In this document: positions 49,046-57,265 of the stretch, piece by piece
How the letters are laid out: each line of letters opens with the position of its first letter
How positions within the stretch are numbered: position 1 is the stretch's first letter
Source of the DNA: Mobilitalea torta
Lineage (GTDB): Bacteria > Bacillota > Clostridia > Lachnospirales > Lachnospiraceae
Direction of reading: 5' to 3'
Assembly (NCBI RefSeq): GCF_050433395.1
Contig: NZ_JBNPXH010000008.1
Coordinates: forward strand, 62,001 to 126,000
Length of the DNA stretch: 64,000 nt
The notes under the pieces: generated by a model
Told to the model about the DNA's origin: nothing
Seen by the model: the letters and a program-made list of their open reading frames with translations, nothing else
The model's database searches: none
Program-made: the position numbers and the translations under genes

Positions 49046-50101
49046 TCAGATTCTGCAGGACACGGGCTTGCCATCCCTGGCTGCAAGGAAGATAGCATCA
49101 ATCAATGTCATAACACGCAGTGCCTGCTCCGGTTTTACGATTAACTCGGCTTTGCCGTCCAGGACATTGACAATATTATTGTAAAACTCGCTCCAGGAGG
49201 TCTCCACCTGAGGAAGGGGAGAGAATTTCTTCGTTTCATCCGGCCGGGGAGCCATGGTTCTTGTGGGCCCGGCGGCGGTGTAGACGATATCATTCTCCCA
49301 TTTCAGAGCATCCTTGTTGGCCAGGCTGACCACTTCGCCGTTGCATTCCCAATCCTTGATGACAACCGTTCCCTCGCTTCCGCACATATGCCATCTGGGC
49401 TGGTTAATAAAGCAGTTGGTAGCAACCTCTACCAAGGCGGAGATTCCGTTTTCAAAGGTAAGAAGCACTTTGAAATTATCATCCACCTCATGATTGAACA
49501 GATAAACCAGATGGGGAGCAATGGAGACCACAGGGCTGTCAATGAGATTCAGAAGCTGGTCAAAAAGATGTACCCCCCAGTCATAGACCATGCCGCCTCC
49601 ATTTACCTTATGTCCTCGCCAGCCGTGGAGCATCTGGCCGGAACCCTGCACCCGGCTTTCAATAAAATAGGGCTTGCCTATGGTTCCGTCCTGGTACAGC
49701 TGCTTAATGATCCGGTAATCCCTGTCCCACCTGCGGTTCTGGTGAATCGTGAACAATTTGCCGGTTTCCTTTGCAACAGCCATAATCTCCTTTAACTCTT
49801 CTGCGTTCATGGTAACGGGCTTCTCGCAGACAACATTCTTGCCGCCCCGCAGACAGGCAATGGAATAGTCCTTATGAAAATCATTGGGTACCGCAATAGT
49901 CACCAGATCGATCTCCGGATCCCGGACTAATTCCTCCAGGCTTTGATACACATGAAGTCCGTTTTCCTCCGCCTTGCGGCAGGCCTCCTCACGGATATCC
50001 AGAATTCCCTTTACCGTTGCGCTGTCGATGGAATCGGTTACGCTGCGATAATGCCAGTCACCCATGCCGCCGTAGCCGATGATTGCTAACTTATGTCCCA
50101 T
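49046..50101 (-). CDS. Gfo/Idh/MocA-family sugar oxidoreductase, operon leader
   Basis: A 351-residue oxidoreductase. It has the Rossmann GYGGMGDWHYRSV, the EKPVTMN catalytic lysine segment and HQNRRWDRDYRIIKQL, the SRVQGSGQMLHGWR loop and GGGMVYDWGVHLFDQLLNLI. It is the first gene of the minus-strand unit, divergent from an AraC regulator 250 bases away. The product is not closely similar in sequence to the second oxidoreductase, so they probably act on successive or opposite steps. Confidence 0.92.
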   Translation of the reverse strand: MGHKLAIIGYGGMGDWHYRSVTDSIDSATVKGILDIREEACRKAEENGLHVYQSLEELVRDPEIDLVTIAVPNDFHKDYSIACLRGGKNVVCEKPVTMNAEELKEIMAVAKETGKLFTIHQNRRWDRDYRIIKQLYQDGTIGKPYFIESRVQGSGQMLHGWRGHKVNGGGMVYDWGVHLFDQLLNLIDSPVVSIAPHLVYLFNHEVDDNFKVLLTFENGISALVEVATNCFINQPRWHMCGSEGTVVIKDWECNGEVVSLANKDALKWENDIVYTAAGPTRTMAPRPDETKKFSPLPQVETSWSEFYNNIVNVLDGKAELIVKPEQALRVMTLIDAIFLAARDGKPVSCRI

Positions 50102-50301
50102 AACTGTAAACCTCTTTTCTTAATTGGTATTTTGTGATATTCTTGGAATATCAGCATTGTCTGATAATGCTATTATAACATCTATTGGACGGGATGAGGG
50201 ACAATAAACCTAAATAATCAGCCAAATATTGCTGTATGGACTTAAATTATGAGGAGAAAGGTTTGAAAAAAGGTCACTTTCAAACTATTTATTAGGGCCT
50301 A

Positions 50302-50333
50302 TTCACTTTTTGAACAGGCCATCAAAAAGTGAA
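50302..50333. repeat. 12 bp perfect inverted repeat at the AraC/oxidoreductase divergent region
   Basis: TTCACTTTTTGA (50302-50313) and TCAAAAAGTGAA (50322-50333) pair exactly across 8 bases. It sits just upstream of the AraC start and is a candidate operator. A related half, GGTCACTTTCAAA, lies near 50270. Confidence 0.6.
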
Positions 50334-50349
50334 AGGCACGGGTATAGCT

Positions 50350-51153
50350 ATGCAAGCATTCTATGAAAATATAAAGGACGAAATAAGGGTGTTTTATTCG
50401 GATGATCTTCAATTTCCCGATCACCTTCACGGTCAGATTGAATTGCTGTATGTGGAGAGCGGAGCAATCGAGGTAGAAGCGTCCGGTCATTCCCGCATAT
50501 TAGAATCGGGTGATTTTGCTGTCATCTTTCCCAATACCGTTCATAGCTATGGAAAAATGGAGGGAAGACTGCCCGGACGGAGCATTGTCGTCATCTGCAG
50601 TCTGGAGCTTACGGGAGAATTCTTCAAAAGGCTGACCAGCTATTCCCCGGAGAAGCCCTTTCTGACGGCTGACCAGCTGCACCCCAATGTGAGCCTTGCG
50701 ATGCTGGAGCTGGAGAAGGAGTGCCGGGAGGGCAGGAATTTGAATGCCTGCCGCGCCCTTGTACTGCTAATACTCTCCCGGATTCTTCCGGTGATCACTC
50801 TGATGAAAAACCGGGATATCAGCAATTATGACCTCACTTATCATATTGTCAGCTATGTGGCGGAGCATTTCCAGGAGCCTCTGACGCTGACGAAGCTGGC
50901 AAAGCATCTGAATGTGAGCAAATTCTACCTGTCCCGTGTGTTTTCCGCAAAGCTGAAGACTAATTTCAACCAGTATCTGAACCATATACGGGCAAACTAT
51001 GCCCAGGCACTGATTCAATCCACCAACTATACATTGACCCGAATCAGTGTGGATTCCGGCTTTGAGAGCCAGCGGACCTTCAACCGGGTGTTCAAGGAGA
51101 TCTTCGGTGTCTCCCCCAGCGAATACCGCCGGGGAATCAGTAACGGTTCTTAA
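50350..51153 (+). CDS. AraC-family transcriptional regulator (facing the oxidoreductase-ThuA operon)
   Basis: A 267-residue AraC/XylS regulator with an N-terminal cupin (FPDHLHGQIELLYVESGAIEVEASGHSRILESGDFAVIFPNTVH) and a C-terminal double helix-turn-helix (LTKLAKHLNVSKFYLSRVFSAKLKTNFNQYL and RISVDSGFESQRTFNRVFKEIFGVSPSEYRR). ATG 50350 is chosen because the GTG at 50329 lies inside the inverted repeat; neither has a strong ribosome site. Its divergent position suggests it controls the operon of 47.0-50.1 kb. Confidence 0.9.
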   Translation: MQAFYENIKDEIRVFYSDDLQFPDHLHGQIELLYVESGAIEVEASGHSRILESGDFAVIFPNTVHSYGKMEGRLPGRSIVVICSLELTGEFFKRLTSYSPEKPFLTADQLHPNVSLAMLELEKECREGRNLNACRALVLLILSRILPVITLMKNRDISNYDLTYHIVSYVAEHFQEPLTLTKLAKHLNVSKFYLSRVFSAKLKTNFNQYLNHIRANYAQALIQSTNYTLTRISVDSGFESQRTFNRVFKEIFGVSPSEYRRGISNGS

Positions 51154-51235
51154 AAGCATCGTCTATGCGAAAAATCCTCATTATTTTGCCGATGGAAACA
51201 TAGAATTCTATAAGGAAAAATCTATGGAGGTCAAG

Positions 51236-51652
51236 ATGAGAAGATCCAGAATATTATTTCTGCTTCTTACCATAATGATGACAATTCTGGGAATTACGGG
51301 CTGTAAACAGGAGGGAACGGAGGCTAAGAAAATAAAGGATCTGGAGTTTACCGTGGTGGAGGATGCGGATCTGCCCGGAGAGCTGAAGGAAATCATCGAT
51401 GAGAAGATGGAGGAGCCCTTCCGGCTGTCCTATAGAAATAAGGACAATCTCTATATTGTGAGGGGCTATGGCAAACAGAACAGCGGGGGCTACAGCATCT
51501 CAGTGGATGAGTTGTATCTGACCAGCGATGCCGTCCATATTAAGACCACGCTCATCGGTCCGTCCCAGGAGGATGTGGTATCCCAGGGAGTCACCTATCC
51601 TTATGTGGTGGTTAAGCTGGAGCTCCGGGAGGAAAAAATCGAGTTCCAATGA
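51236..51652 (+). CDS. Small lipoprotein, unknown function
   Basis: A 138-residue lipoprotein. The signal peptide (RRSRILFLLLTIMMTILGITGC) ends in a lipobox ITGC near residue 23. The mature part is a compact beta-rich domain (LEFTVVEDADLPGELKEIIDEK, FRLSYRNKDNLYIVRGYGKQNSGGYSISVDELYL, YPYVVVKLELREEKIEFQ), resembling PrcB-like protease-complex domains of clostridial spore or surface lipoproteins; this assignment is tentative. ATG 51236 has GGAGG five bases upstream. ATG 51224 with AAGGA is an alternative. Confidence 0.78.
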   Translation: MRRSRILFLLLTIMMTILGITGCKQEGTEAKKIKDLEFTVVEDADLPGELKEIIDEKMEEPFRLSYRNKDNLYIVRGYGKQNSGGYSISVDELYLTSDAVHIKTTLIGPSQEDVVSQGVTYPYVVVKLELREEKIEFQ

Positions 51653-51702
51653 TATTTTGATGGCCAAAACAGTAAAAGTATGGATGCGAATAGGCCGGAG
51701 CT

Positions 51703-51745
51703 ACAATATTTTGTTGACTAATTATTTCCAAGGTCAACATATTGT
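51703..51745. repeat. Interrupted inverted repeat after the lipoprotein gene
   Basis: ACAATAT (51703-51709) pairs with ATATTGT (51739-51745), and GTTGAC (51713-51718) with GTCAAC (51733-51738), with one 3 nt bulge. No T-run follows. The rest of 51746-51942 is AT-rich, without features I can name. Confidence 0.5.
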
Positions 51746-51942
51746 GGTTTTGTAAAATTTGGCGAAATGTTGAGTTTTTGATGCTGCAAAGTGCGGGAAT
51801 TGTGCAAAACTCCAGTATATAATGGTTCAAATGGACTAGGTATGTGAAATTATTCCATGAATTTAACTAAAAAGTTAAAACTTTAATGTGCAAATTTATG
51901 TGCACAACTACCGCTGTAGACTATGAATTGTCTGAAAATTCA

Positions 51943-51971
51943 TTGACGGAAAATGCAATTTATGTTATAAT
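51943..51971 (+). promoter_or_regulatory. veg promoter
   Basis: TTGACG (51943-51948), a 17 base spacer and TATAAT (51966-51971). The palindrome-like GCATGC-gaa-GCATGT follows right after the -10 box. Confidence 0.8.
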
Positions 51972-52072
51972 GCATGCGAAGCATGTAGTTTGTTACAGAT
52001 TTATTTGGAAAATGTGAACAGATCCTATGGGAACCCCAGCCAAGGTGAGTGGACATTGATAAGGAGAAAATA

Positions 52073-52318
52073 ATGATGAAGCAAAATGATGTAAATTGTG
52101 TACGGAATGCAGTGATGAATCAGACAGGAAAGAGGGTCAAGATTCGGATCAACAGGGGACGCCATAAGGTCGATATTACAGAAGGTATTATTTCCGAGAC
52201 CTATCCCAGCATTTTCTTAATTAAAATACAAGAGAACGAAGGGATGCCGGTTAGAACAGTTTCTTATAGCTACACCGATGTCCTTACGAAGGATGTGGAA
52301 CTGATTCTTTGCAGTTAA
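52073..52318 (+). CDS. veg: Veg family protein
   Basis: An 81-residue Veg protein, small and highly conserved in Firmicutes. Signatures: VRNAVMNQTGKRVKIRINRGRHKVDITEGIISETYPSIFLIKI and SYSYTDVLTKDVEL. In Bacillus it stimulates biofilm formation; here the role is inferred. It has AAGGAG just before the ATG (52073 or 52076) and its own strong promoter. Two terminator hairpins follow. Confidence 0.93.
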   Translation: MMKQNDVNCVRNAVMNQTGKRVKIRINRGRHKVDITEGIISETYPSIFLIKIQENEGMPVRTVSYSYTDVLTKDVELILCS

Positions 52319-52326
52319 GATAAAAC

Positions 52327-52357
52327 AATGGCAAGGGGAGAACCCTTGCCATTTGTT
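52327..52357 (+). terminator. Intrinsic terminator of veg
   Basis: AATGGCAAGGG (52327-52337) pairs exactly with CCCTTGCCATT (52343-52353), with a weak T tract. Confidence 0.8.
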
Positions 52358-52365
52358 GGATAATG

Positions 52366-52397
52366 AAGCTAAAGCCTGCCCGGTTTTAGCTTTTTTT
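52366..52397 (+). terminator. Second terminator hairpin after veg
   Basis: AAGCTAAA (52366-52373) pairs with TTTAGCTT (52385-52392) and is followed by TTTTTTT. Confidence 0.75.
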
Positions 52398-52499
52398 AAG
52401 CTCTTTATTTTTCAAATCCATATCATAAATCCTTTGCAAAGCGAATAAGATATGACAGAGGCATTCCGTCGTATGTCCAAATCTAAGGAGGGATTACCA

Positions 52500-54059
52500 G
52501 TGGATTTGATTAAAAAAAATATTCACATGAATAAATTGAAATGTAAGAGCACCCTGCAGCTTACATTGGACGATGATTTTAATGTTCCCGACATTAAACC
52601 GGATATTGACCGGATAATCACTGGGCAGGGTGAAGTAAAGATCAATGAAATCAAGGCAATGAACGGAAAACTGCTGGTGAAGGGAGTCCTCCGGTTTAAT
52701 GTAATCTATCTCTGTGAGGGAGATCCGAGGCCGGTTCATAACATTGCGGGGGACATTCCCTTTGATGAAGTGATCAACATGGATGTTAACTGTTCCGATG
52801 ATGAGCCCATTGTGAAATGGGAGTTGGAGGATCTGTCCACGGGTCTGATCAATTCCCGGAAGCTCAGTGTCAAATCTGTTGTCCGGATGTATGTGGCTGT
52901 GGAAGAGCTGTATGATGAAGAAACAGCGGTCATGGTGGAGGACTCCGAGGATGTACAGTACATAAATAAGAAGATAGAGATTACAAACGTAGCAATTAAT
53001 AAAAAGGACACCTTCCGCATTAAGGATGAGATCATGCTTCCGGGCAATAAAGGAAATATCGGAACCCTTTTATTTACCGATGTCAACCTGAGCAATGTGG
53101 AGGTAAGGCTCCTGGAAGATAAATTTACAATCAAAGGCGAGCTGCCGGTCTTTATTCTTTACACCACGGAGGATGAAGAGAATCCGATGGAATACTACGA
53201 GTCGGAGCTTCCCTTCAGCGGAACCGTAGACTGCAATGGCTGTACCGAGGAAATGATTGAAGATATTACCTGCAGTATCGGAAGTAAGAGCCTGGAGGTG
53301 AGGCCGGATCCGGACGGAGAGGAACGGGTTCTCGACCTGGAGGTTATTCTGGAGCTGGGCATTAAGGTATATGAAACAGTGGAACCGGAGATTCTCTGTG
53401 ACATTTACAGTCCAAAGAAGGAAATCACACCCATCATCCGAAATGCGGATTATGAGAATCTGGTAATCAAGAACAACAGCAAGTACCGGATTTCTGACCG
53501 GATCCGGGTTCCGGATGACCAGCCCAGGATCTTGCAGGTGTGCCATGCCAGCGGGGAGATCCGGATCGATGATGTTCTGGCGGAGAGTACGGAGCTGACC
53601 GTGGAGGGTGTGATTGAAGTAAGCATCCTGTATATCTCGGAGGAGGACCGGAGGCCGATGAACTCTCTGAAGGCCATGATCCCCTTCTCCCAGATAATTG
53701 AACTGAAGGGCATGAAGCCCGGCAGCAATTATGAGGTGAAGCCCTGCCTTGACCAGCTCAGTGTCATGATGCTGGATGGGGAAGAGATAGAGGTTAAGGC
53801 AGTAATCAATCTGAATACCATCGTATTCGATGTGATCACAGAGCCTGTCATCACGGATGTGGTTGTGAACCCTCTGGATATGGAAAAACTTCAGGCAATG
53901 CCCGGGATAATCGGTTATGTGGTGAAAAGGGATGACACTCTGTGGAATATTGCAAAGAAATATTACACTACGGTGGATAACATTATGGCATTGAATGAGA
54001 TGGAAGAGGGCAAGGTAAAGGAAGGCGACAGACTGATTATTATGAAAGAAGTAGTTTAA
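52500..54059 (+). CDS. SPOCS (DUF3794) and LysM protein, SafA/SpoVID-like
   Basis: A 519-residue protein with DUF3794/SPOCS domains (repeated patterns LDDDFNVPDIKPDIDRII, GVLRFNVIYLCEGDPRP and GVIEVSILYISEEDRRPMNSLKAMIPF) and a C-terminal LysM (GYVVKRDDTLWNIAKKYYTTVDNIMALNEMEEGKVKEGDRLII, about residues 467-516). The SPOCS domain is typical of spore-envelope proteins in Clostridia and Bacilli; LysM would hold it to peptidoglycan or cortex. GTG 52500 has AAGGAGGG upstream; an earlier in-frame ATG lacks a site. Confidence 0.9.
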   Translation: MDLIKKNIHMNKLKCKSTLQLTLDDDFNVPDIKPDIDRIITGQGEVKINEIKAMNGKLLVKGVLRFNVIYLCEGDPRPVHNIAGDIPFDEVINMDVNCSDDEPIVKWELEDLSTGLINSRKLSVKSVVRMYVAVEELYDEETAVMVEDSEDVQYINKKIEITNVAINKKDTFRIKDEIMLPGNKGNIGTLLFTDVNLSNVEVRLLEDKFTIKGELPVFILYTTEDEENPMEYYESELPFSGTVDCNGCTEEMIEDITCSIGSKSLEVRPDPDGEERVLDLEVILELGIKVYETVEPEILCDIYSPKKEITPIIRNADYENLVIKNNSKYRISDRIRVPDDQPRILQVCHASGEIRIDDVLAESTELTVEGVIEVSILYISEEDRRPMNSLKAMIPFSQIIELKGMKPGSNYEVKPCLDQLSVMMLDGEEIEVKAVINLNTIVFDVITEPVITDVVVNPLDMEKLQAMPGIIGYVVKRDDTLWNIAKKYYTTVDNIMALNEMEEGKVKEGDRLIIMKEVV

Positions 54060-54078
54060 TGGTATGAGATAGAAGGAA

Positions 54079-54136
54079 AAACAGCCGCTCTGCAAGCAGT
54101 CCTTATAGATGGATTCCTGCAGGGGGCTGTTTTTTC
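54079..54136 (+). terminator. Intrinsic terminator of the SPOCS/LysM gene
   Basis: AACAGCC and CTCTGCA on the left pair with TGCAG and GGCTGTT on the right, followed by TTTTTT (to 54136). Confidence 0.85.
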
Positions 54137-54200
54137 TGTATAAAATTTTTGCAGTCTTTTATAATCTTTGATTTGCTGGTATTCTATAGATAGGATTTAT

Positions 54201-54270
54201 ATTGCAGGAACATAATCGGTGTTCCTGTAATCGGAGTATATTATGTAGAACAGACCGGTGCAGTACCGGT
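54201..54270. promoter_or_regulatory. Inverted repeat shared with the tadA region plus ACCGGT direct repeats, upstream of GH28
   Basis: ATTGCAGGAACA (54201-54212) and TGTTCCTGTAAT (54220-54231) pair over 12 positions including one G-T. The arms match those at 4581-4610. Two ACCGGT sites (54254-54259 and 54265-54270) follow, 11 bases apart. A regulator site is plausible. Confidence 0.55.
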
Positions 54271-54297
54271 AAAACAATAGAAGGGAAGGAAAATACC

Positions 54298-55800
54298 ATG
54301 GATCAGTTGATGCTTTATCACCCGTCCGGTGCCCGGACTGCCACAAGCCTTGCACTGGTGTGGGACAAGGTACCGGGGGCGGAGTGCTATCAGGTGCTGT
54401 TAAACGGCAGGATGGAGGGAATTGCTGCTTGTACAGACTACACTGCCGAGCAGTTGAGGCCGGAGACTTCCTATATCTGTGAGGTTCGTGCTGTTGCCCG
54501 GGATGGCAAGCTGCTGGCACAGAGCAATACCCTTGCAGCTTCTACGAAGAGACAGGGTGAGTTATTTGATATCAGGGACTTTGGTGCGAAGGGAGACGGA
54601 ATTACCCTCAATACGGAAGCAATTCAGGCGGCAATCAATGCCTGCAGTGAGGAGGGTATCGTCTATATACCGGAAGGAGTCTTTCTAACCGGAGCTTTGC
54701 ATTTGAAAAGCAATATGACGCTCTTTATAGAAAAGCTGGGAAGATTGCTGGGAAGCGCCGACCCGGCGGATTATCCCCTGACAGAATACCTGTGGGAGGG
54801 CAGAAAGCATCTATGCTATACCAGTCTGCTCAATGCCCATGAAAAGGAACAGCGGTATTGCAACATTACCATAGCAGGGGAAGGCACAATCGATGCCAAT
54901 GGAATGCGCCTGTTTCATGCAGAGATGGAGGAACAGGCAGGAAAGCGGGGCAGAGCCCTCTATGCCAGCCATGTGGACGGCCTGTATCTTAAGGATATCA
55001 CAGTCCGCCAGTCACCGTCCTGGTGCATTCATCCCGTCCTGTGTACGGATGTCAGCATGAATCACATCAAGGTGTACACCAGGGAAGACGAATTTGGAAA
55101 CCGTTATAAGGACATATTCAATGGGGACGGAATTGACCCGGAGAGCTGCAGGGATGTAGTTATCTTCCACTCGCTGATCGCCAGCCAGGATGACTGCATT
55201 GCCGTGAAATCCGGCAGGGACGAAGACGGGCGCAAACGGGGTGTACCCAGCGAAAATATTCGAATCACCAATTGCACCTTCCTCAGCGGCTTCGGCGTTG
55301 CCATGGGAAGCGAGATGTCGGGAGGAATCCGCAATGTGCTGGTACAGGACTGTGTATTTGAGGATGCATACAGTGTCGGTTCGGTGAAGGCACCCTTGTA
55401 CCGGGGCGGTGTCATTGAAAATATTACCTATGCCGACTGCCGCATCTCCAACTATGGAGAGCATAGGGATACCCGCTGGTTCCGGGGGGCAATCTATGTG
55501 GACCAGTACTACCATCTGGAGACCTTTGATCCCGATGAAAGCCATCCGGTTACGGAGGGAACTCCGGTGATCCGCAATATCACCTTCCGCAATATTGTAC
55601 TGGATACCGCGACCGGCAATGCCATCTTCCTCGCCGGTCTGCCGGAGGCTCCCCTGGAAAATATCACGCTGGAGAATGTGACGGCATTGGGGAAGACGGG
55701 AATGAAAGCCTATAATATTGACGGTCTTCATCTGAAAAATGTGTCCGTCAGTGCAAGAGAAGGAGAGGCGGTCATGCTGCATAATGTGAATGAAGAATAA
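54298..55800 (+). CDS. GH28 family pectin-degrading glycoside hydrolase with N-terminal FN3-like domain
   Basis: A 500-residue enzyme. Residues 1-88 look like a fibronectin-III domain (LVWDKVPGAECYQVLL, TSYICEVRAV). The rest is a GH28 right-handed beta-helix: FDIRDFGAKGDGITLNTEAIQAAINAC, NGDGIDPES (about 275, catalytic Asp), QDDCIAVKSG (about 297, two catalytic Asp), GFGVAMGSEMSGGIRN (about 331) and GSVKAP (about 361). The usual GHG His is Phe and the RIK Arg is Ser, so substrate binding differs from classical polygalacturonases. There is no signal peptide, so it probably acts on imported oligogalacturonides inside the cell. AAGGAAGGAAA precedes the ATG. Confidence 0.88.
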   Translation: MDQLMLYHPSGARTATSLALVWDKVPGAECYQVLLNGRMEGIAACTDYTAEQLRPETSYICEVRAVARDGKLLAQSNTLAASTKRQGELFDIRDFGAKGDGITLNTEAIQAAINACSEEGIVYIPEGVFLTGALHLKSNMTLFIEKLGRLLGSADPADYPLTEYLWEGRKHLCYTSLLNAHEKEQRYCNITIAGEGTIDANGMRLFHAEMEEQAGKRGRALYASHVDGLYLKDITVRQSPSWCIHPVLCTDVSMNHIKVYTREDEFGNRYKDIFNGDGIDPESCRDVVIFHSLIASQDDCIAVKSGRDEDGRKRGVPSENIRITNCTFLSGFGVAMGSEMSGGIRNVLVQDCVFEDAYSVGSVKAPLYRGGVIENITYADCRISNYGEHRDTRWFRGAIYVDQYYHLETFDPDESHPVTEGTPVIRNITFRNIVLDTATGNAIFLAGLPEAPLENITLENVTALGKTGMKAYNIDGLHLKNVSVSAREGEAVMLHNVNEE

Positions 55801-55853
55801 GCCGCGGATATTCAATATGAGATAAACTTTCGGATGATACTTCTTTAATTGCA

Positions 55854-55897
55854 AAAAATGACATTATCAAGAGCGGTTATTTGATAATGTCATTTTT
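55854..55897 (+). terminator. Intrinsic terminator of the GH28 gene
   Basis: AAAAATGACATTATCA (55854-55869) pairs exactly over 16 bases with TGATAATGTCATTTTT (55882-55897). The rest of the gap to 56151 is AT-rich; an extended -10 TGTTATAAT near 56030 may drive the next genes. Confidence 0.85.
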
Positions 55898-56151
55898 ATA
55901 TATTGTCAGGCATATCTGCCGCTATTCCAATTCAGAAGCAAGATTTTTGCTGATATTCGGAATTTCTGTTAAAAGACAATAAGATTCGACCAGTAATGAT
56001 AAGTTTGAATATAGCATTCTGACGGAGATTTGTTATAATCCTTTGATAAAAGAATTAATTTTTACCAGAGTAAAAGAGAAAAGAATTACAAATTTATGCA
56101 TAATGTTAAAAAGTTACAGTTGCCGTTATTATCTGTATGCTGGTTTAGGCA

Positions 56152-57246
56152 ATGGAAATGATAGCTGATAAGAGATTGGGGAAAGGCATGAAGCGAAAAA
56201 TAAAGTATACCAATTTTAAAAAGAAATTCCTGCTTCAGACCGCGGGTCCGATTATAATTCTCGCCGCAGTTCTAATTATAATCCTTCTCTTAAGGCCGAA
56301 AGATACAGAAGGTTTCAAAAAAGAATCGAGGGAATTGTCAGAGAATGAAATCGCCTCGGTCAATGGATGGGTCATAACCTCGGAAGAATTTCTTTTATAT
56401 ACCCAGGCCTACTCCGTCAATGTGCAGGATGAAACCCTGCGGAAGGAAGCCCTTCAGAAAATACTGCTGAATAAATTAATCCAGGCAGAAGCCTATCACA
56501 AAGGATTGACAGACATCATATCCTATGAAGACTTGATGGCAAAACTGGAAGAAGAAAATGAAATCCGCAAAAAAAAAGTGGCGGACAATCAGGTGATCTA
56601 TGGAATTCAAACCTATAGTCCGCCGATTTATTATACCTATTTCATCAGTAACATCAAAAATAATCTGGAAAATGAGTTAGAGAAGGAAGGAAAGCTGGGC
56701 ATTGATCCAAAAGAATTATACAGGTTTTATGAAGAGACAAAGGATCAATATGCCCGAAAAGATGACGCAAAGGAGGTGTATATGCTGCGTTTTACTGCCA
56801 CGGAGGAGGGGATGGAGGAAGTTGATAAAATATTTGGTGAACTTGACACATCCGGTCATTTTACAGACCTGTACCATCGTTATGAGGATCCCGAAGGGGC
56901 ACCCGGATACCTGATTGAGGCCAAGCGTATGAGAGTGGATGAAGACAAGGCGTATTATTTGAAAAAATATGACAACAGCTTATATGATGCCATTTATTCC
57001 TTGAATGATCAGGAAACCTGCTTTGTAGCAGATGATCTTTCCGGAGGATTGCTGATTCTTCACTGTGCTGTGACTGAAACATCAGGTTACTATGATTATG
57101 AAGAGGTAAAAGACGAAATTGAAATCAGGTATAAGGAGATAATTTATGAAAAATATCTGGAAGAGCTTTATGGCAAGGCAAGAATAGAGTTCAATGATAA
57201 GGCGGTCAATAAGTCAATCCTGCTTTTCCGCCAGGGTAACAAATGA
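56152..57246 (+). CDS. Membrane-anchored SurA/PrsA-like foldase (peptidyl-prolyl isomerase family)
   Basis: A 364-residue protein. A basic N-terminus and one membrane segment (about residues 28-47) put the rest outside the cell. The body resembles the SurA/PrsA chaperone part: ASVNGWVITSEEFLLYTQAY and the EALQKILLNKLIQAEAYHKGL helix pair, and a C-terminal parvulin-like region without clear active-site residues (LRFTATEEGMEEVDKIFGEL, YSLNDQETCFVADDLSGGLLILHCAVT). The start could be 56152 or 56188 (GGGG six bases upstream). It is 19 bases before the large secreted protein, so it may fold that product or others. Confidence 0.75.
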   Translation: MEMIADKRLGKGMKRKIKYTNFKKKFLLQTAGPIIILAAVLIIILLLRPKDTEGFKKESRELSENEIASVNGWVITSEEFLLYTQAYSVNVQDETLRKEALQKILLNKLIQAEAYHKGLTDIISYEDLMAKLEEENEIRKKKVADNQVIYGIQTYSPPIYYTYFISNIKNNLENELEKEGKLGIDPKELYRFYEETKDQYARKDDAKEVYMLRFTATEEGMEEVDKIFGELDTSGHFTDLYHRYEDPEGAPGYLIEAKRMRVDEDKAYYLKKYDNSLYDAIYSLNDQETCFVADDLSGGLLILHCAVTETSGYYDYEEVKDEIEIRYKEIIYEKYLEELYGKARIEFNDKAVNKSILLFRQGNK

Positions 57247-57265
57247 AACTATGGAGGATTTCATT

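Noticed and set aside
53070..54095. 341-codon open frame on the minus strand over the SPOCS/LysM gene
   Set aside because: It is antisense to a clear SPOCS/LysM frame and has a composition rich in His, Leu and Ile typical of a shadow.
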